Shown here: positions 33,259 through 42,440 of the stretch, piece by piece
Layout: each line of letters opens with the position of its first letter
Position numbering within the stretch: position 1 is the stretch's first letter
NCBI GenBank assembly: GCA_910585465.1
Contig: CAJUEW010000001.1
Coordinates: 434,001 to 498,000 of the forward strand
DNA: 64,000 bases
Origin: an uncultured Lachnospiraceae bacterium
Lineage (GTDB): Bacteria; Bacillota; Clostridia; Lachnospirales; Lachnospiraceae
Direction: 5' to 3'
Position numbers and translations under genes: made by a program
Notes under the pieces: model-generated
What the model was told of the DNA's origin: nothing
The model's input: only the letters and a program-made list of their open reading frames with translations
Database searches by the model: none

Positions 33259-34590
33259 TTATGGCTCCAGCCGTGATAAATCTCTTGGATACAGCGTTGT
33301 CTCACGGACATTGTCCTCTCCTGTCAGCTTCATGGTCAGACGCTCCAGTCCGATTCCCAGCCCTCCGTGGGGCGGCATACCGTAGCGGAAAGTATTCAGA
33401 TACTGCTCCAGCCCTTCTTCCTCCATGCCCTTAGCCGCAATTTTATCCACCAGCATCTGATAATCATGGATACGCTGTCCTCCGGTTGTAATCTCCAGAC
33501 CATGATACAAAAGGTCAAAACTTAAAGTAAAACGGGGATCCTCCGGATCGTCCATGGCATAAAACGGACGTTTTTTTGACGGATAATGAGTGACAAATAC
33601 AAAATCCGCCCCATACTCTTCTTTAAAATACTGTCCGATCAGGGCTTCCTCCTCCGGCTCCAAATCAAATGGATTGCGGATTTTCCGGTTGTATTTCTCC
33701 GCCGCCAGCTCCTTTGCCCTGTCAAAACGCACCACCGGAATCTGCTCCGTTTTTGGAAGAGTAATATTCAGAATCTCCAGCTCCTTTGCATACTCCTTTT
33801 CCAGAAGATGCATGGCGTACTGTAAAAATCCGGTCTCCATCGCCATAATGTCCTCAAAGCTGTCAATGTAGCCCATCTCAAAATCCAGGGAGGTGTATTC
33901 ATTCAAATGCCGCTTTGTATTGTGTTTTTCTGCGCGGAATACCGGAGCAGTCTCAAAGACGCGATCGAAAACGCCGACCATCATTTGTTTATATAGCTGC
34001 GGAGACTGCTGAAGCACTGCCGGCCGATGGAAATAATCCAGCTTGAACAGATTCGCGCCGCCCTCCGCACTTTTTGCGCCAATTTTCGGCGTATGAATTT
34101 CTGTAAATCCTTCCGAATACAAAAATTCCCGAAAGCCCCTTACAATGCCCTCCTGAAGCTTGAACTTCGCACGCTCCCTTACATTTCTCAAAGCTATGGA
34201 CCGCATGTTCAGCTTTGCATCCAGAGAGGTATTCAGCTTCCACTTGGAGATTGCCAGCGGCATCGGCGCAGAGGGCTGTGAAAGAATCCTGACACCTGTC
34301 ATACGAAGCTCAAACCCGCCCGGAGCGCGCTCTTCCTCTTCCAATATACCTTCCGCCTCTATAGCCGCCGCTTCCTTCAAAGCCTTAAGCTCAAACCCTG
34401 CTGTGCCTTCCTCATAAACGCACTGAAGCAGTCCTTCTCTTTTTCTCAGAACTACAAAGGCCACATCGCCCATATGGCGGATCGTATGGACGGCTCCGTT
34501 CACCTTCACCTTCTGCCCGATAAGTGCTTTGTCAAGCAGTTCGCCAAGCTCCAGAGTGTCCGCTTTTTTTACTCCGGTCATAAAATCCAT
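33259..34590 (-). CDS. aspS: Aspartyl-tRNA synthetase, archaeal/non-discriminating type (AspRS2)
   Basis: A 443-residue class II synthetase. OB-fold anticodon domain (about 15-110), then motif 2 ETAPVFRAEKHNTKRHLNEY and motif 3 GGLGIGLERLTM. At about 440 residues, and without the GAD insertion of bacterial AspRS (about 590), it is the archaeal-type enzyme that charges both tRNA-Asp and tRNA-Asn with Asp. Grouping with gatCAB is decisive: Asp-tRNA-Asn made here is converted to Asn-tRNA-Asn by GatCAB. First gene of the T-box operon. Confidence 0.92.
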   Translation of the reverse strand: MDFMTGVKKADTLELGELLDKALIGQKVKVNGAVHTIRHMGDVAFVVLRKREGLLQCVYEEGTAGFELKALKEAAAIEAEGILEEEERAPGGFELRMTGVRILSQPSAPMPLAISKWKLNTSLDAKLNMRSIALRNVRERAKFKLQEGIVRGFREFLYSEGFTEIHTPKIGAKSAEGGANLFKLDYFHRPAVLQQSPQLYKQMMVGVFDRVFETAPVFRAEKHNTKRHLNEYTSLDFEMGYIDSFEDIMAMETGFLQYAMHLLEKEYAKELEILNITLPKTEQIPVVRFDRAKELAAEKYNRKIRNPFDLEPEEEALIGQYFKEEYGADFVFVTHYPSKKRPFYAMDDPEDPRFTLSFDLLYHGLEITTGGQRIHDYQMLVDKIAAKGMEEEGLEQYLNTFRYGMPPHGGLGIGLERLTMKLTGEDNVRETTLYPRDLSRLEP

Positions 34591-34650
34591 TTTTCATTCC
34601 TCCTGTTCTGTTTCCGGGATACGGCTGTGAGAAAACCTCTTTTTGCTGAT

Positions 34651-34930
34651 AAAAAAATCCCGTCCCGGAATTTTTAACATTCCGGGACGGGATATATCAT
34701 TCGATTCCCGCGGTACCACCCGCATTGAGCCCTGTCATTTTAAAACACTGACAGTTCCCCTCTCTTCTGCATATAACGTGTGCCACGGGCTGACCTACTC
34801 TTCCTTTCAGACAGCCGGCTCCCAGGTGTTCCCTTCATCTGCTCTTCCCAATAGCGCTCTCAGTCGGCGACGCCATATTCCTGTCAGCCTCTGCAGACAA
34901 GAGTCCTGTTCTCTGCCTTTGATTTATATG
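34651..34930 (-). ncRNA. T-box leader of the aspS-gatCAB operon
   Basis: Read on the minus strand: stem I region from about 34920, specifier-region sequence GGGAACACC with GAAC at 34831-34828, the T-box core GGTGGTACCGCGG at 34720-34708, then a terminator of ATCCCGTCCCGGAA / TTCCGGGACGGGAT (34657-34693) with a T run. Uncharged tRNA bound at the specifier and T-box opens the terminator. GAAC contains both AAC (Asn) and GAA (Glu). The specifier position is placed by eye. Confidence 0.93.
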
Positions 34931-34936
34931 GAATTT

Positions 34937-34965
34937 ATCCTAGCATATCTTTCATTCAAATGCAA
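34937..34965 (-). promoter_or_regulatory. Promoter of the aspS-gatCAB T-box operon
   Basis: On the minus strand TTGCAT (34960-34965) and TAGGAT (34937-34942) with a 17-base spacer, about 7 bases before the start of the T-box RNA. Confidence 0.65.
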
Positions 34966-35005
34966 TTTTAAAATTTATGGATTTTTCGGCCTTCTGCCAA
35001 AATAT

Positions 35006-35401
35006 TTATGGACGCTTCAGATCCTTCTTAATCTGTGTTGAGCTGACTTCAGGCGTTCTCGGAAGATACAGCACCTCTGCTCCTTCCTCCTCCAGAAAGT
35101 CAAATTCTCCTGCCCAGTCATCCCCCATAACAAAGGTATCAATATGATATTCGTGGATGTCTGTTCTCTTCTGTTCCCAGCAGGTCTCCGGGATCACCAG
35201 ATCCACATACCGGATCGCCTCCAGAAGCATCCTGCGCTCCTCATAGGAGAAATAGCATCTTTTCTGCTTCTCCTTCCAGTTGAATTCATCGGTGGACAAC
35301 GCCACAACCAGGTAATCTCCCTGTGCCCTCGCGCGCCGAAGCAGGTTGATGTGTCCATAATGCAGCAAATCAAATGTTCCGTAAGTAATCACTCTCTTCA
35401 T
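35006..35401 (-). CDS. Glycerol-3-phosphate cytidylyltransferase-like (TagD family)
   Basis: A 131-residue cytidylyltransferase. N-terminal GTFDLLHYGHINLLRRA has the HxGH nucleotide motif and RTPEVSSTQIKKDL the second active-site motif. Length and motifs fit TagD, which makes CDP-glycerol for wall teichoic acid; a few relatives use other phosphates. It follows the membrane protein gene by 26 bases in the dapF operon. The CDP-glycerol link agrees with the surface-glycan genes further right. Confidence 0.88.
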   Translation of the reverse strand: MKRVITYGTFDLLHYGHINLLRRARAQGDYLVVALSTDEFNWKEKQKRCYFSYEERRMLLEAIRYVDLVIPETCWEQKRTDIHEYHIDTFVMGDDWAGEFDFLEEEGAEVLYLPRTPEVSSTQIKKDLKRP

Positions 35402-35427
35402 ACTGTTTCCCTTTCTCCTGTATCCTG

Positions 35428-37476
35428 TTACCTCTCTTCATATACTGCAAATGCCAGATCTACGTTCTGCACTTCCTCCGGTGCATAAAGCGCTCCGTCT
35501 TCATACATATCCCAGGCTCCGGACTGGTAGTACAGAAAATCTGTCTTTACTGCACAGTCCGGATTGCGTAAACGTACCTTTATCTGATATGTCTGCTTCC
35601 GATCCGGCTCCACCTTTTCAAAGGAAACCGTATAAGAGTCCATGCATGGGGCTGCCGCCCCCCAAATCTCTCCGGATGCCGCTACCGCGCCGCTCTCATC
35701 CAGAATTTGCAGGTCATAGACGGAATCGTTGGCCGCTCCGTCCCAGTTTGCCACCCAGATGTCCACATGGTCAAAAGCCCTCCCCGTCCGGAAGGTCTGA
35801 GAAAATTCCGTCTGAAGCACAAGACTTTCGCTGGTCTCCTGATCCTGTAGAACCGCATATTCCCGCACAGGCAGACAGGCCCGGCGCACTGCAAACAGAA
35901 TTCCCAAAAAAACCAGTCCCTGTCCGGCACCTGCTATCCAGGGAAGAAAACGCAGCAACCGCACTTTCTGCTGCATCTCCATCATTTTATCTGCCAAAAG
36001 CGACATTTCATCTGCCGCCCACATCAGAAGCATCAGCATAAACGGTACGCTGTAAGCATGATCCACCTCCCAGATCAGATAAAAAAGGTAGGCCCCGCAT
36101 ATGTTGAAAGCAAAAATATCCATAAAGCTTTTATGGCCCCGGAATGTCCGCCGGATAAAAGCCAGCAGAAGCAGTCCTGTCAGCACTCCGTGATAACTGT
36201 GCAGATAAACGGCCAGATAGTCGCTCCTGCCTCCGTTTATATATTTCTGTATCCAGGAGGTTTTCCGCATAGTCCTGAATAAAGAATAATAATCGTCCGT
36301 TCCATCTGAAAAAGCAATCCTTAGCTTATTACGGAATAAGGTCAAAAGCCCTCCCGTCCCCATCTGACGTATCCGTTCCTTTAAAAGCGCCCAGTCCGCC
36401 TTTGTCCGTTCCTCCTTTGTGGAGAAGGAACCCGTATAAGCGTCGTCTGCACTGTTGTACTGCCCCTCCCCCTGAGCGCTCATCATAATCCAGTGCACTG
36501 CCGGATATCCTGTCTCAGAAGGCTCAAAGCCTGCATACCGTTTTTCTGTCTGCCTGTATAAGCCAAATACCAGCACCATTCCCGCAAGCACAGCCAGAAA
36601 GCTGACCGCCTCCCGGGAAATTCTCATATTTTTCATCTGTAACAGAGCATAGATAAGAAGCGCTGCCATCGTAATAATTACCGTTGCCCGAATCTTATAG
36701 CCGAATGCCAGACAAATTCCGACCACTGCATACAGCAAATATTTTTTCTGCCATGCCTCTTCCCTTCGGGCCAGGTCAAAAAGCCAGACAGCTCCCATGG
36801 AAAACGTAAGAGATATGGTAGAGGTATAGTACATTTGCGCCAGCAGATACCAGAGCGGATTCACAAGCAAAAGCAGCAGCAGATTAAGTCCTGCACGTCT
36901 GGAACGGTATCTGCACAGCAGACGGAACGTACACCACAGGCCAATATTCATGAATACTATATTTACGAGCTTCATAAGCTCCATCCACCCGTCTCTGGGA
37001 ATCCCCAGCATAGATGCCGGTTTCAGGAAAAAATATGTGAACAGACATAACGGAATATTGTTTGGATACTTCATAAAATAGTATTTAAAATGAGTATCCG
37101 CAATTGTACCATGCTCAAACAGCGCCACCGCCGTGTCAAATATTTTCAGATGATCGTAGCGGAGAGAGGTTCTCACTGTCAGTACCTGAAGCACCTGAAG
37201 CAATATCATAATGGCGAACAACACAAAAACCGCCCTGTTCCGATATCCCTCCAGATACGGAAGAAGTTTTTCAGACAAGCCTGCCAGTAAAATTCCAAGC
37301 ACAAAAGAAGTCCCCAGCAAAAAGATGGGGACCAGCTTGCCATGCAGAATTCCCCCAAGTGCATCCGCATACTTCAGTGTATCAAGGGCTCCATAAAAAA
37401 TATAGGCACTGAGCGGAATCAATATTGCAAACAATATGACATATACGGTCTTTCTGCATCCGTTCCAAAAGCTCAT
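35428..37476 (-). CDS. Polytopic membrane protein, GT39/GT-C-like
   Basis: A 682-residue protein with about 11-12 membrane helices in the first 530 residues and a C-terminal beta-rich extracellular part (about 545-680) that resembles a carbohydrate-binding sandwich. Layout and an early luminal loop with conserved charged residues suggest a lipid-sugar-dependent GT-C transferase, but I see no DXD motif I can assign with certainty. Starts in a 4-base overlap with dapF. Function inferred only in broad terms. Confidence 0.65.
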   Translation of the reverse strand: MSFWNGCRKTVYVILFAILIPLSAYIFYGALDTLKYADALGGILHGKLVPIFLLGTSFVLGILLAGLSEKLLPYLEGYRNRAVFVLFAIMILLQVLQVLTVRTSLRYDHLKIFDTAVALFEHGTIADTHFKYYFMKYPNNIPLCLFTYFFLKPASMLGIPRDGWMELMKLVNIVFMNIGLWCTFRLLCRYRSRRAGLNLLLLLLVNPLWYLLAQMYYTSTISLTFSMGAVWLFDLARREEAWQKKYLLYAVVGICLAFGYKIRATVIITMAALLIYALLQMKNMRISREAVSFLAVLAGMVLVFGLYRQTEKRYAGFEPSETGYPAVHWIMMSAQGEGQYNSADDAYTGSFSTKEERTKADWALLKERIRQMGTGGLLTLFRNKLRIAFSDGTDDYYSLFRTMRKTSWIQKYINGGRSDYLAVYLHSYHGVLTGLLLLAFIRRTFRGHKSFMDIFAFNICGAYLFYLIWEVDHAYSVPFMLMLLMWAADEMSLLADKMMEMQQKVRLLRFLPWIAGAGQGLVFLGILFAVRRACLPVREYAVLQDQETSESLVLQTEFSQTFRTGRAFDHVDIWVANWDGAANDSVYDLQILDESGAVAASGEIWGAAAPCMDSYTVSFEKVEPDRKQTYQIKVRLRNPDCAVKTDFLYYQSGAWDMYEDGALYAPEEVQNVDLAFAVYEER

Positions 37477-38312
37477 GGTATCGAAATCTCTCCGTCAAAT
37501 ACAGTCGTGGCAGTACCTGTCATATAGACACAGTTATCTGCCCCGCTCCATTCTATCTCCAAATCTCCCCCTGACAGATGTACTGTCACTTTCCTTTCAC
37601 AAAATCCGTTCAGTACTGCTGCAACCGCAGCCGCACAGGTTCCCGTCCCGCATGCCAGCGTCTCTCCGGAGCCCCGCTCCCACACACGCATTTCCATTGT
37701 ATTACGATCCAGAACACGTACAAATTCTGTATTTACCCTGGCAGGAAAACAGTTATGATGTTCAAAATGAGGTCCGATCTGTTCCAGCGGAAACTCACCT
37801 GCCGGTGTATCAATAAAGATAACTGCATGAGGATTTCCCATGGACACACATGTCATCCTCCACTCCCTGCCACAGACTGTAATTGGCTCCTGTACCACAG
37901 GCTCTTTCCCGGCAACGACCGGAATCTGTGCCGGCGCCAAAATCGGGACCCCCATATTTACACGGACCTTTGCCACCTTTCTGCCTTCGATAAACAGCTT
38001 CAGATATTTAATTCCCGCCAGTGTCTCTACAGATATTTCCGTTTTATCTGTCAGACCGTAATCATAAACATACTTTGCCACGCAGCGGATACCGTTGCCG
38101 CACATTTCTCCCTGCGAGCCGTCGGAATTATACATATCCATCCGAAAATCTGCCGTATCCGAATTTTTGATTAAAATCAGTCCGTCCGAACCGATACCGA
38201 AATGACGGTCGCTGACAAATCTGGCAGTCTCTCCCGGATTCTGAATCTCTTCCCGTGTACAGTCTACATATACATAATCATTTCCAATACCATGCATTTT
38301 CGTAAATTTCAT
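37473..38312 (-). CDS. dapF: Diaminopimelate epimerase
   Basis: A 279-residue DapF converting LL- to meso-diaminopimelate for lysine and peptidoglycan. Both catalytic cysteines are present: in GEMCGNGIRC (about residue 73) and ACGTGTCAAA (about 220). N-terminal FTKMHGIGNDYVYVD is typical. It heads a unit with the GT-C-like protein and tagD. Confidence 0.96.
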   Translation of the reverse strand: MKFTKMHGIGNDYVYVDCTREEIQNPGETARFVSDRHFGIGSDGLILIKNSDTADFRMDMYNSDGSQGEMCGNGIRCVAKYVYDYGLTDKTEISVETLAGIKYLKLFIEGRKVAKVRVNMGVPILAPAQIPVVAGKEPVVQEPITVCGREWRMTCVSMGNPHAVIFIDTPAGEFPLEQIGPHFEHHNCFPARVNTEFVRVLDRNTMEMRVWERGSGETLACGTGTCAAAVAAVLNGFCERKVTVHLSGGDLEIEWSGADNCVYMTGTATTVFDGEISIP

Positions 38313-38384
38313 TTTATGGCCTCCCTATCATTAACTATAGCAAAAACGGGTCCCCGATACAAGATACGTTTTCCGCCGAATAAA

Positions 38385-38933
38385 TTACAGCTTTGTTATA
38401 GTAATAACCATCTGAGCTGTCTCTGTCAGAGAAGTTCCGCTGTCCATACTGCACTTTTGTATGTAACGATGAGCCTCCTCCTCCGTCATATGATTCCTTT
38501 CCATCAGAATTTCCTTGGCCTCCCAGAGAATCCTCTTTTCTTCATCCGTCCTCTGCTTTGGTTCTGTACGGAGCTTTTTACGCAGACGCTCCTGATTCAT
38601 ACACATCATTTCCAGAGTGCTTATTAAATCCTGCACCTTCAACGGCATGGTAATACATATAATTTCCGCATCCCCGCATTCCGTGCATACGCGCGGAGAT
38701 GCCACCAAAAGCATATCGAATCCAGATGGAAGGGAATTCTTTAGCTCCGGATAATACATATCCGGAAATTTATATCCGCTGATCACAATCCCTCTGTTGA
38801 TCATATCCGTATAATTCAATACCTGGGAACCCCGGGTGCACACCGCTGCCACGTCATAGCCATGTCTCACCAGCAGATTCCGGACACTTTTTCCATCCGC
38901 CGCTTTCGGAAAGACAATAATAATACTGGTCAC
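38385..38933 (-). CDS. ANTAR domain RNA-binding antitermination regulator
   Basis: A 182-residue protein. The first 115 residues form a receiver-like fold lacking a clear phosphorylation Asp at the usual place (VISGYKFPDM). The C-terminal ANTAR domain (about 125-178) has EEKRILWEAKEILMERNHMTEEEAHRYIQKCSMDSGTSL. ANTAR proteins bind paired RNA hairpins to prevent termination, often at nitrogen genes. It follows glnA by 42 bases, and a terminator hairpin lies in the glnA leader, its probable target. Confidence 0.87.
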   Translation of the reverse strand: MTSIIIVFPKAADGKSVRNLLVRHGYDVAAVCTRGSQVLNYTDMINRGIVISGYKFPDMYYPELKNSLPSGFDMLLVASPRVCTECGDAEIICITMPLKVQDLISTLEMMCMNQERLRKKLRTEPKQRTDEEKRILWEAKEILMERNHMTEEEAHRYIQKCSMDSGTSLTETAQMVITITKL

Positions 38934-38975
38934 TTTTCCCTCCCCCTTTTCTGTTTTTCTGTCTGAAAAAGAGGG

Positions 38976-40307
38976 TTAGATTCTCAACAGGTAATTCTGA
39001 AGCTCCCACTCCGAGATCTGTGCATTGTAAGCTTCCCATTCGTTTCGTTTTGCCTGGGCATATTTCCGGCATACCTCCGCGCCAAGCACTTCCTCCATCA
39101 GAGGATCCTTTCCGAACTCCTCCACTGCCTCTTTAAGATTTCTGGGAAGAGATTCAATTCCCAGATTTTTCAGTTCCTCCAGTGACAGTGCATTGATGTT
39201 CATATCCCTGCTTGCAGGAGGAAGAATCTGATTTCGGATTCCGTCCAGCCCTGCCGCCAGACATACTGCCAGCGCTAGATACGGATTGCAGGATGGATCC
39301 GGAGAGCGGAGCTCTATTCTTGTATCCTCACCTCTTATAGCCGGAATCCGTACCAACGGTGTCCTGTTTTTCGCGGACCATGCAATATAGCTGGGTGCTT
39401 CATACCCCGGAACAAGACGCTTGTAAGAATTGACAATGGGATTCAGAATCAAGGTCATGGCTTTTATATGCTGAAAAATCCCTCCAAGAAAATAATATGC
39501 TTCTCTGCTGAGTCCATTCGGTTCCTGCGCATCCTGAAATACATTGATCCCGTTTTTAGACAAAGACATATTGATGTGCATTCCCGAACCGTCAATACCG
39601 CTTCTGGGCTTGGGCATAAATGTGGCATGAAGTCCGTGTCTTTTGGCAATGGTCTTAACAACCATCTTAAAGGTCATAATATTGTCCGCCGCTGCCAGCG
39701 CATCATCGTATTTAAAATCGATCTCATGCTGTGCCGGAGAATTTTCATGATGAGAGGCTTCCACCTGGAAACCCATCTCTTCCAGAGTCAGCACCATATC
39801 GCGGCGGGCATTTTCCCCAAAATCCAGCGGTCCCATATCAAAGTATCCCGCCTGTTCATGAGTAATATTCGTGGGAAGCCCGTTATCATCCACATGATAC
39901 AGAAAAAATTCGCACTCCGGCCCCACATTAAACTGATATCCCAAATCTGCCGCCTGTGAGACAACTTTTTTCAGAATATATCTTGGGTCCCCCTCGTAGC
40001 AGCTCCCGTCCGGACGGTGGACCTGACAGATCAGCCGCGCTACCTTTCCCTGCTGCGGTCTCCACGGAAATGTAACAAAGGTATTATAATCCGGATAAAG
40101 ATACATATCACTCTCGTCCACCTGCACAAAGCCGTCAACGGAAGAGCCGTCAAACATTACCCGGTTGTCCAGCGCTTTTTGCAGCTGGCCGGATGTAACC
40201 GCCAAATTTTTCATGCTTCCAAATAAATCGGTAAATTGAAGACGGATAAACTCCACATCCTCTTCCTCCACCAGCTCCAAAATATCCTTTTTTGTATATC
40301 TGCTCAT
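38976..40307 (-). CDS. glnA: Glutamine synthetase type I
   Basis: A 443-residue GSI-alpha enzyme. FIRLQFTDLFGSMKNLAVT at the N terminus, GPECEFFLY, HHENSPAQHEIDFKY, DGSGMHINMSL, NRTPLVRIPA and the C-terminal LEELKNLGIESLPRNL are canonical metal, ATP and glutamate sites. It assimilates ammonia into glutamine. No adenylylation-type insertion is seen. Preceded by a promoter and a terminator-like leader (40341-40418). Confidence 0.96.
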   Translation of the reverse strand: MSRYTKKDILELVEEEDVEFIRLQFTDLFGSMKNLAVTSGQLQKALDNRVMFDGSSVDGFVQVDESDMYLYPDYNTFVTFPWRPQQGKVARLICQVHRPDGSCYEGDPRYILKKVVSQAADLGYQFNVGPECEFFLYHVDDNGLPTNITHEQAGYFDMGPLDFGENARRDMVLTLEEMGFQVEASHHENSPAQHEIDFKYDDALAAADNIMTFKMVVKTIAKRHGLHATFMPKPRSGIDGSGMHINMSLSKNGINVFQDAQEPNGLSREAYYFLGGIFQHIKAMTLILNPIVNSYKRLVPGYEAPSYIAWSAKNRTPLVRIPAIRGEDTRIELRSPDPSCNPYLALAVCLAAGLDGIRNQILPPASRDMNINALSLEELKNLGIESLPRNLKEAVEEFGKDPLMEEVLGAEVCRKYAQAKRNEWEAYNAQISEWELQNYLLRI

Positions 40308-40340
40308 CTTCTCTGCTCCTTTGCAAGCTTCTGTTCTGAT

Positions 40341-40376
40341 AAAAAAAGAGCGTCATCCATAGATGGAAACGCCCTT
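40341..40376 (-). terminator. Attenuator hairpin in the glnA leader
   Basis: On the minus strand GGGCGTTTCCAT-CT-ATGGATGACGCTC is followed by seven Ts. It lies between the glnA promoter and its start codon, so transcription would stop early unless antitermination occurs. Confidence 0.75.
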
Positions 40377-40389
40377 GTTTCTTACTGAA

Positions 40390-40418
40390 AATATAGCAGT
40401 TGTATTTCTCTTTGTCAA
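40390..40418 (-). promoter_or_regulatory. Promoter of glnA
   Basis: On the minus strand TTGACA (40413-40418) and TATATT (40390-40395) with a 17-base spacer. The start point would lie near 40383, about 75 bases before glnA. Confidence 0.75.
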
Positions 40419-40464
40419 GAAAGAGTCCTCCCGCATAGTCTATAAAAAGAAAGGAGTTGAAATT

Positions 40465-40749
40465 ATGAACAGTTGTATCTGGATTCTTTTACTTTTATTC
40501 TGCTGCAACGGCAATGGCTGCGGCAGCAGATGCGGCAGTTCCTGTGACTGCAATCCTTCCGGCTGCGGATGTGCAAGAGACCGGGGTGACGGCTGCGGCA
40601 GGGACAGAAATGACAGACGGGACAGAAATTGTGAGGAAGGCCGCGGCAGGGACAGAAATGAAGGATGCTCAAACGAGCCTTCCAGGCCTATTCCGCCTCC
40701 TCCAAGACCCCCAAGACCGCCTTTTGAAGACTGCGGATGTAATAATTAA
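40465..40749 (+). CDS. Small Cys-rich protein with RDRN and proline repeats
   Basis: A 94-residue protein: hydrophobic start SCIWILLLLFCC, then a Cys/Gly-rich part (CGSRCGSSCDCNPSGCGCA), then RDRN-type repeats (GRDRN three times) and a C-terminal PPPPRPPRPPFEDCGC. About 16 cysteines. ATG 40465 has AAGGAG 8 bases upstream. The composition suggests a disulfide-linked envelope or spore-surface protein. I do not recognise a named family. Confidence 0.7.
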   Translation: MNSCIWILLLLFCCNGNGCGSRCGSSCDCNPSGCGCARDRGDGCGRDRNDRRDRNCEEGRGRDRNEGCSNEPSRPIPPPPRPPRPPFEDCGCNN

Positions 40750-40774
40750 ATCTGGCAATGCCTTCTGTAGTATG

Positions 40775-40814
40775 AAAAAACGGCTTTGGAATTCACATTC
40801 CAGAGCCGTTTTTT
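40775..40814. terminator. Bidirectional terminator
   Basis: AAAAAACGGCTTTGGAAT and ATTCCAGAGCCGTTTTTT form a near-perfect stem with a 4-base loop. It serves the Cys-rich gene (plus) and the DUF6020 gene (minus). Confidence 0.88.
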
Positions 40815-40832
40815 GTGGGCAGACGTACAGCA

Positions 40833-42440
40833 TCAGTCCCGGGTTTGGGAGCATATAAAAAACAGCAGCACCGGCGCTCCCAGCATAACCGGATATCCAT
40901 AGCGCAGCAACGCCGTCGGTCCCAGCAGGCTTGTCCCCATATAGGTCCAGAAAGGCAGCATCCAGACAAGCTTCTGATATTCTCTCCTGTACAAAGCAAG
41001 CAAAGCTGTAAATACCATCAGCCAGAAATAAAAGCCCATTGATAAGAGCTCACGTACTACCGGGATTTTCCGGAAAGACGCATCTGTGCCAATGGACGTA
41101 TAATACCGGAAAAAAGCAGGGACAACCGGTTTCATCTGTACATGAGGATAATCTGGATTTTCCTCCTCAATGTCGAAGCAGACAAACTCCAGATATTCCC
41201 CTGCTGCTCCAGGATACCAGAATGCTGATGCCGTATTCAAAAATGCATCCATATAAATCTTCTTATTTCTCCAGCCAACTGTCATCCAGGTTTTTATAAA
41301 TTCTCCTTTATTATTCTCGAAAGCCTCTGTATTAAAATAATTTTTAATAGAATCAGATAAATCCGGCGTATACAATGCCAGCGTCTCTTCACTCATGACC
41401 GGACGAATAATATCCATCTCCTTGGGACGAATATCTCCTCCCGCCGAATAAGCCCGCCCCAGAGTCTGCATTACAATGCTGTATGCTTCTCTTGGATTTC
41501 CCGGCTCCGCGCCGATAACAGCCAGAAACGGTCCGCTGTAGATCTGGTAAAACAGCAAAAGCCCTGCAAACAGCAAAAGCATTTTTCTCCGGTATTTCCA
41601 AAGAAATACCAGAAAAAACGGGGCACAGAGAAGAAGTGTGTGAAACCCATTGTTCCGCAGCAGAAACAACAACACAAAACATCCTCCTCCCTGCACCGCA
41701 TGGCGCCATCCGCTGAAATAGCTTCCGGGCCGTGTGCACATCTGATAAATCTGCATCAGGCACAGCACAAATACACCGGCAAATATCGTGTCCTTTGTCG
41801 TATATACCGCCATCATCCCATGAAAAGGAAACAGACACAGATAAAACACTGTACCCAGGCGAAGCCATACCGGGGCCTTTTCCCTTTTCAGGAAAAAGCT
41901 GAGCCATGCAAAAATACCCGAAAGCGCCGTCATCTGTATAATGGTATAGATTGCGGCTGCCGTATTATCGCTCCATCCCAGGGTCCGTACAAACGAAAAA
42001 ATACCGCACAGAATCCCTGTATGCAGAAGCGGATGATGTGCGGTCAGCCATCCGGAAAAGGTCCATCCGACCTGATTCGGCGCATCAGCGGCAAACAAGC
42101 CCGGAAAGCCTCCCAAAAAAGCCGGAAGAAAGCTGACAAAATAGAGCAGCCACATCCCGGCAAACCAGTATTTATTCCCATCCGGATGCTCCCGGACAGA
42201 AGAAGGCATGCTCTCTTCCCTCTGCCTGCAGAACCGATCCGCCAGAAGGAGCAGCACCCATACTGCAAGCACGCTGACCGGGAGCCTGCATAAAATTCTG
42301 TGAAATACTGTTTTATGCCAGGGATTTTCCGAGACTGCCCAAATACTTCCATAATTTTTCAGCATATACCCACAACGGTCAAAGGCGGCAAATAATATGC
42401 CGCCTGTCAGTGCAAATACACCAAGTCTATTCTTTCTCAT
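40833..42440 (-). CDS. DUF6020 polytopic membrane protein
   Basis: A 535-residue protein with about 11-12 membrane helices. The loop after the fourth helix reads FPGLFAADAPNQVGWTF, then HHPLLHTGILCGIF, and further YTTKDTIFAGVF and RNNGFHTLLL; these are the conserved points of DUF6020. The GT-C-like topology and glycosyltransferase neighbours suggest a surface-sugar transferase. Overlaps the GT2 gene upstream by 14 bases. A paralogue lies at 49691. Confidence 0.75.
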   Translation of the reverse strand: MRKNRLGVFALTGGILFAAFDRCGYMLKNYGSIWAVSENPWHKTVFHRILCRLPVSVLAVWVLLLLADRFCRQREESMPSSVREHPDGNKYWFAGMWLLYFVSFLPAFLGGFPGLFAADAPNQVGWTFSGWLTAHHPLLHTGILCGIFSFVRTLGWSDNTAAAIYTIIQMTALSGIFAWLSFFLKREKAPVWLRLGTVFYLCLFPFHGMMAVYTTKDTIFAGVFVLCLMQIYQMCTRPGSYFSGWRHAVQGGGCFVLLFLLRNNGFHTLLLCAPFFLVFLWKYRRKMLLLFAGLLLFYQIYSGPFLAVIGAEPGNPREAYSIVMQTLGRAYSAGGDIRPKEMDIIRPVMSEETLALYTPDLSDSIKNYFNTEAFENNKGEFIKTWMTVGWRNKKIYMDAFLNTASAFWYPGAAGEYLEFVCFDIEEENPDYPHVQMKPVVPAFFRYYTSIGTDASFRKIPVVRELLSMGFYFWLMVFTALLALYRREYQKLVWMLPFWTYMGTSLLGPTALLRYGYPVMLGAPVLLFFICSQTRD

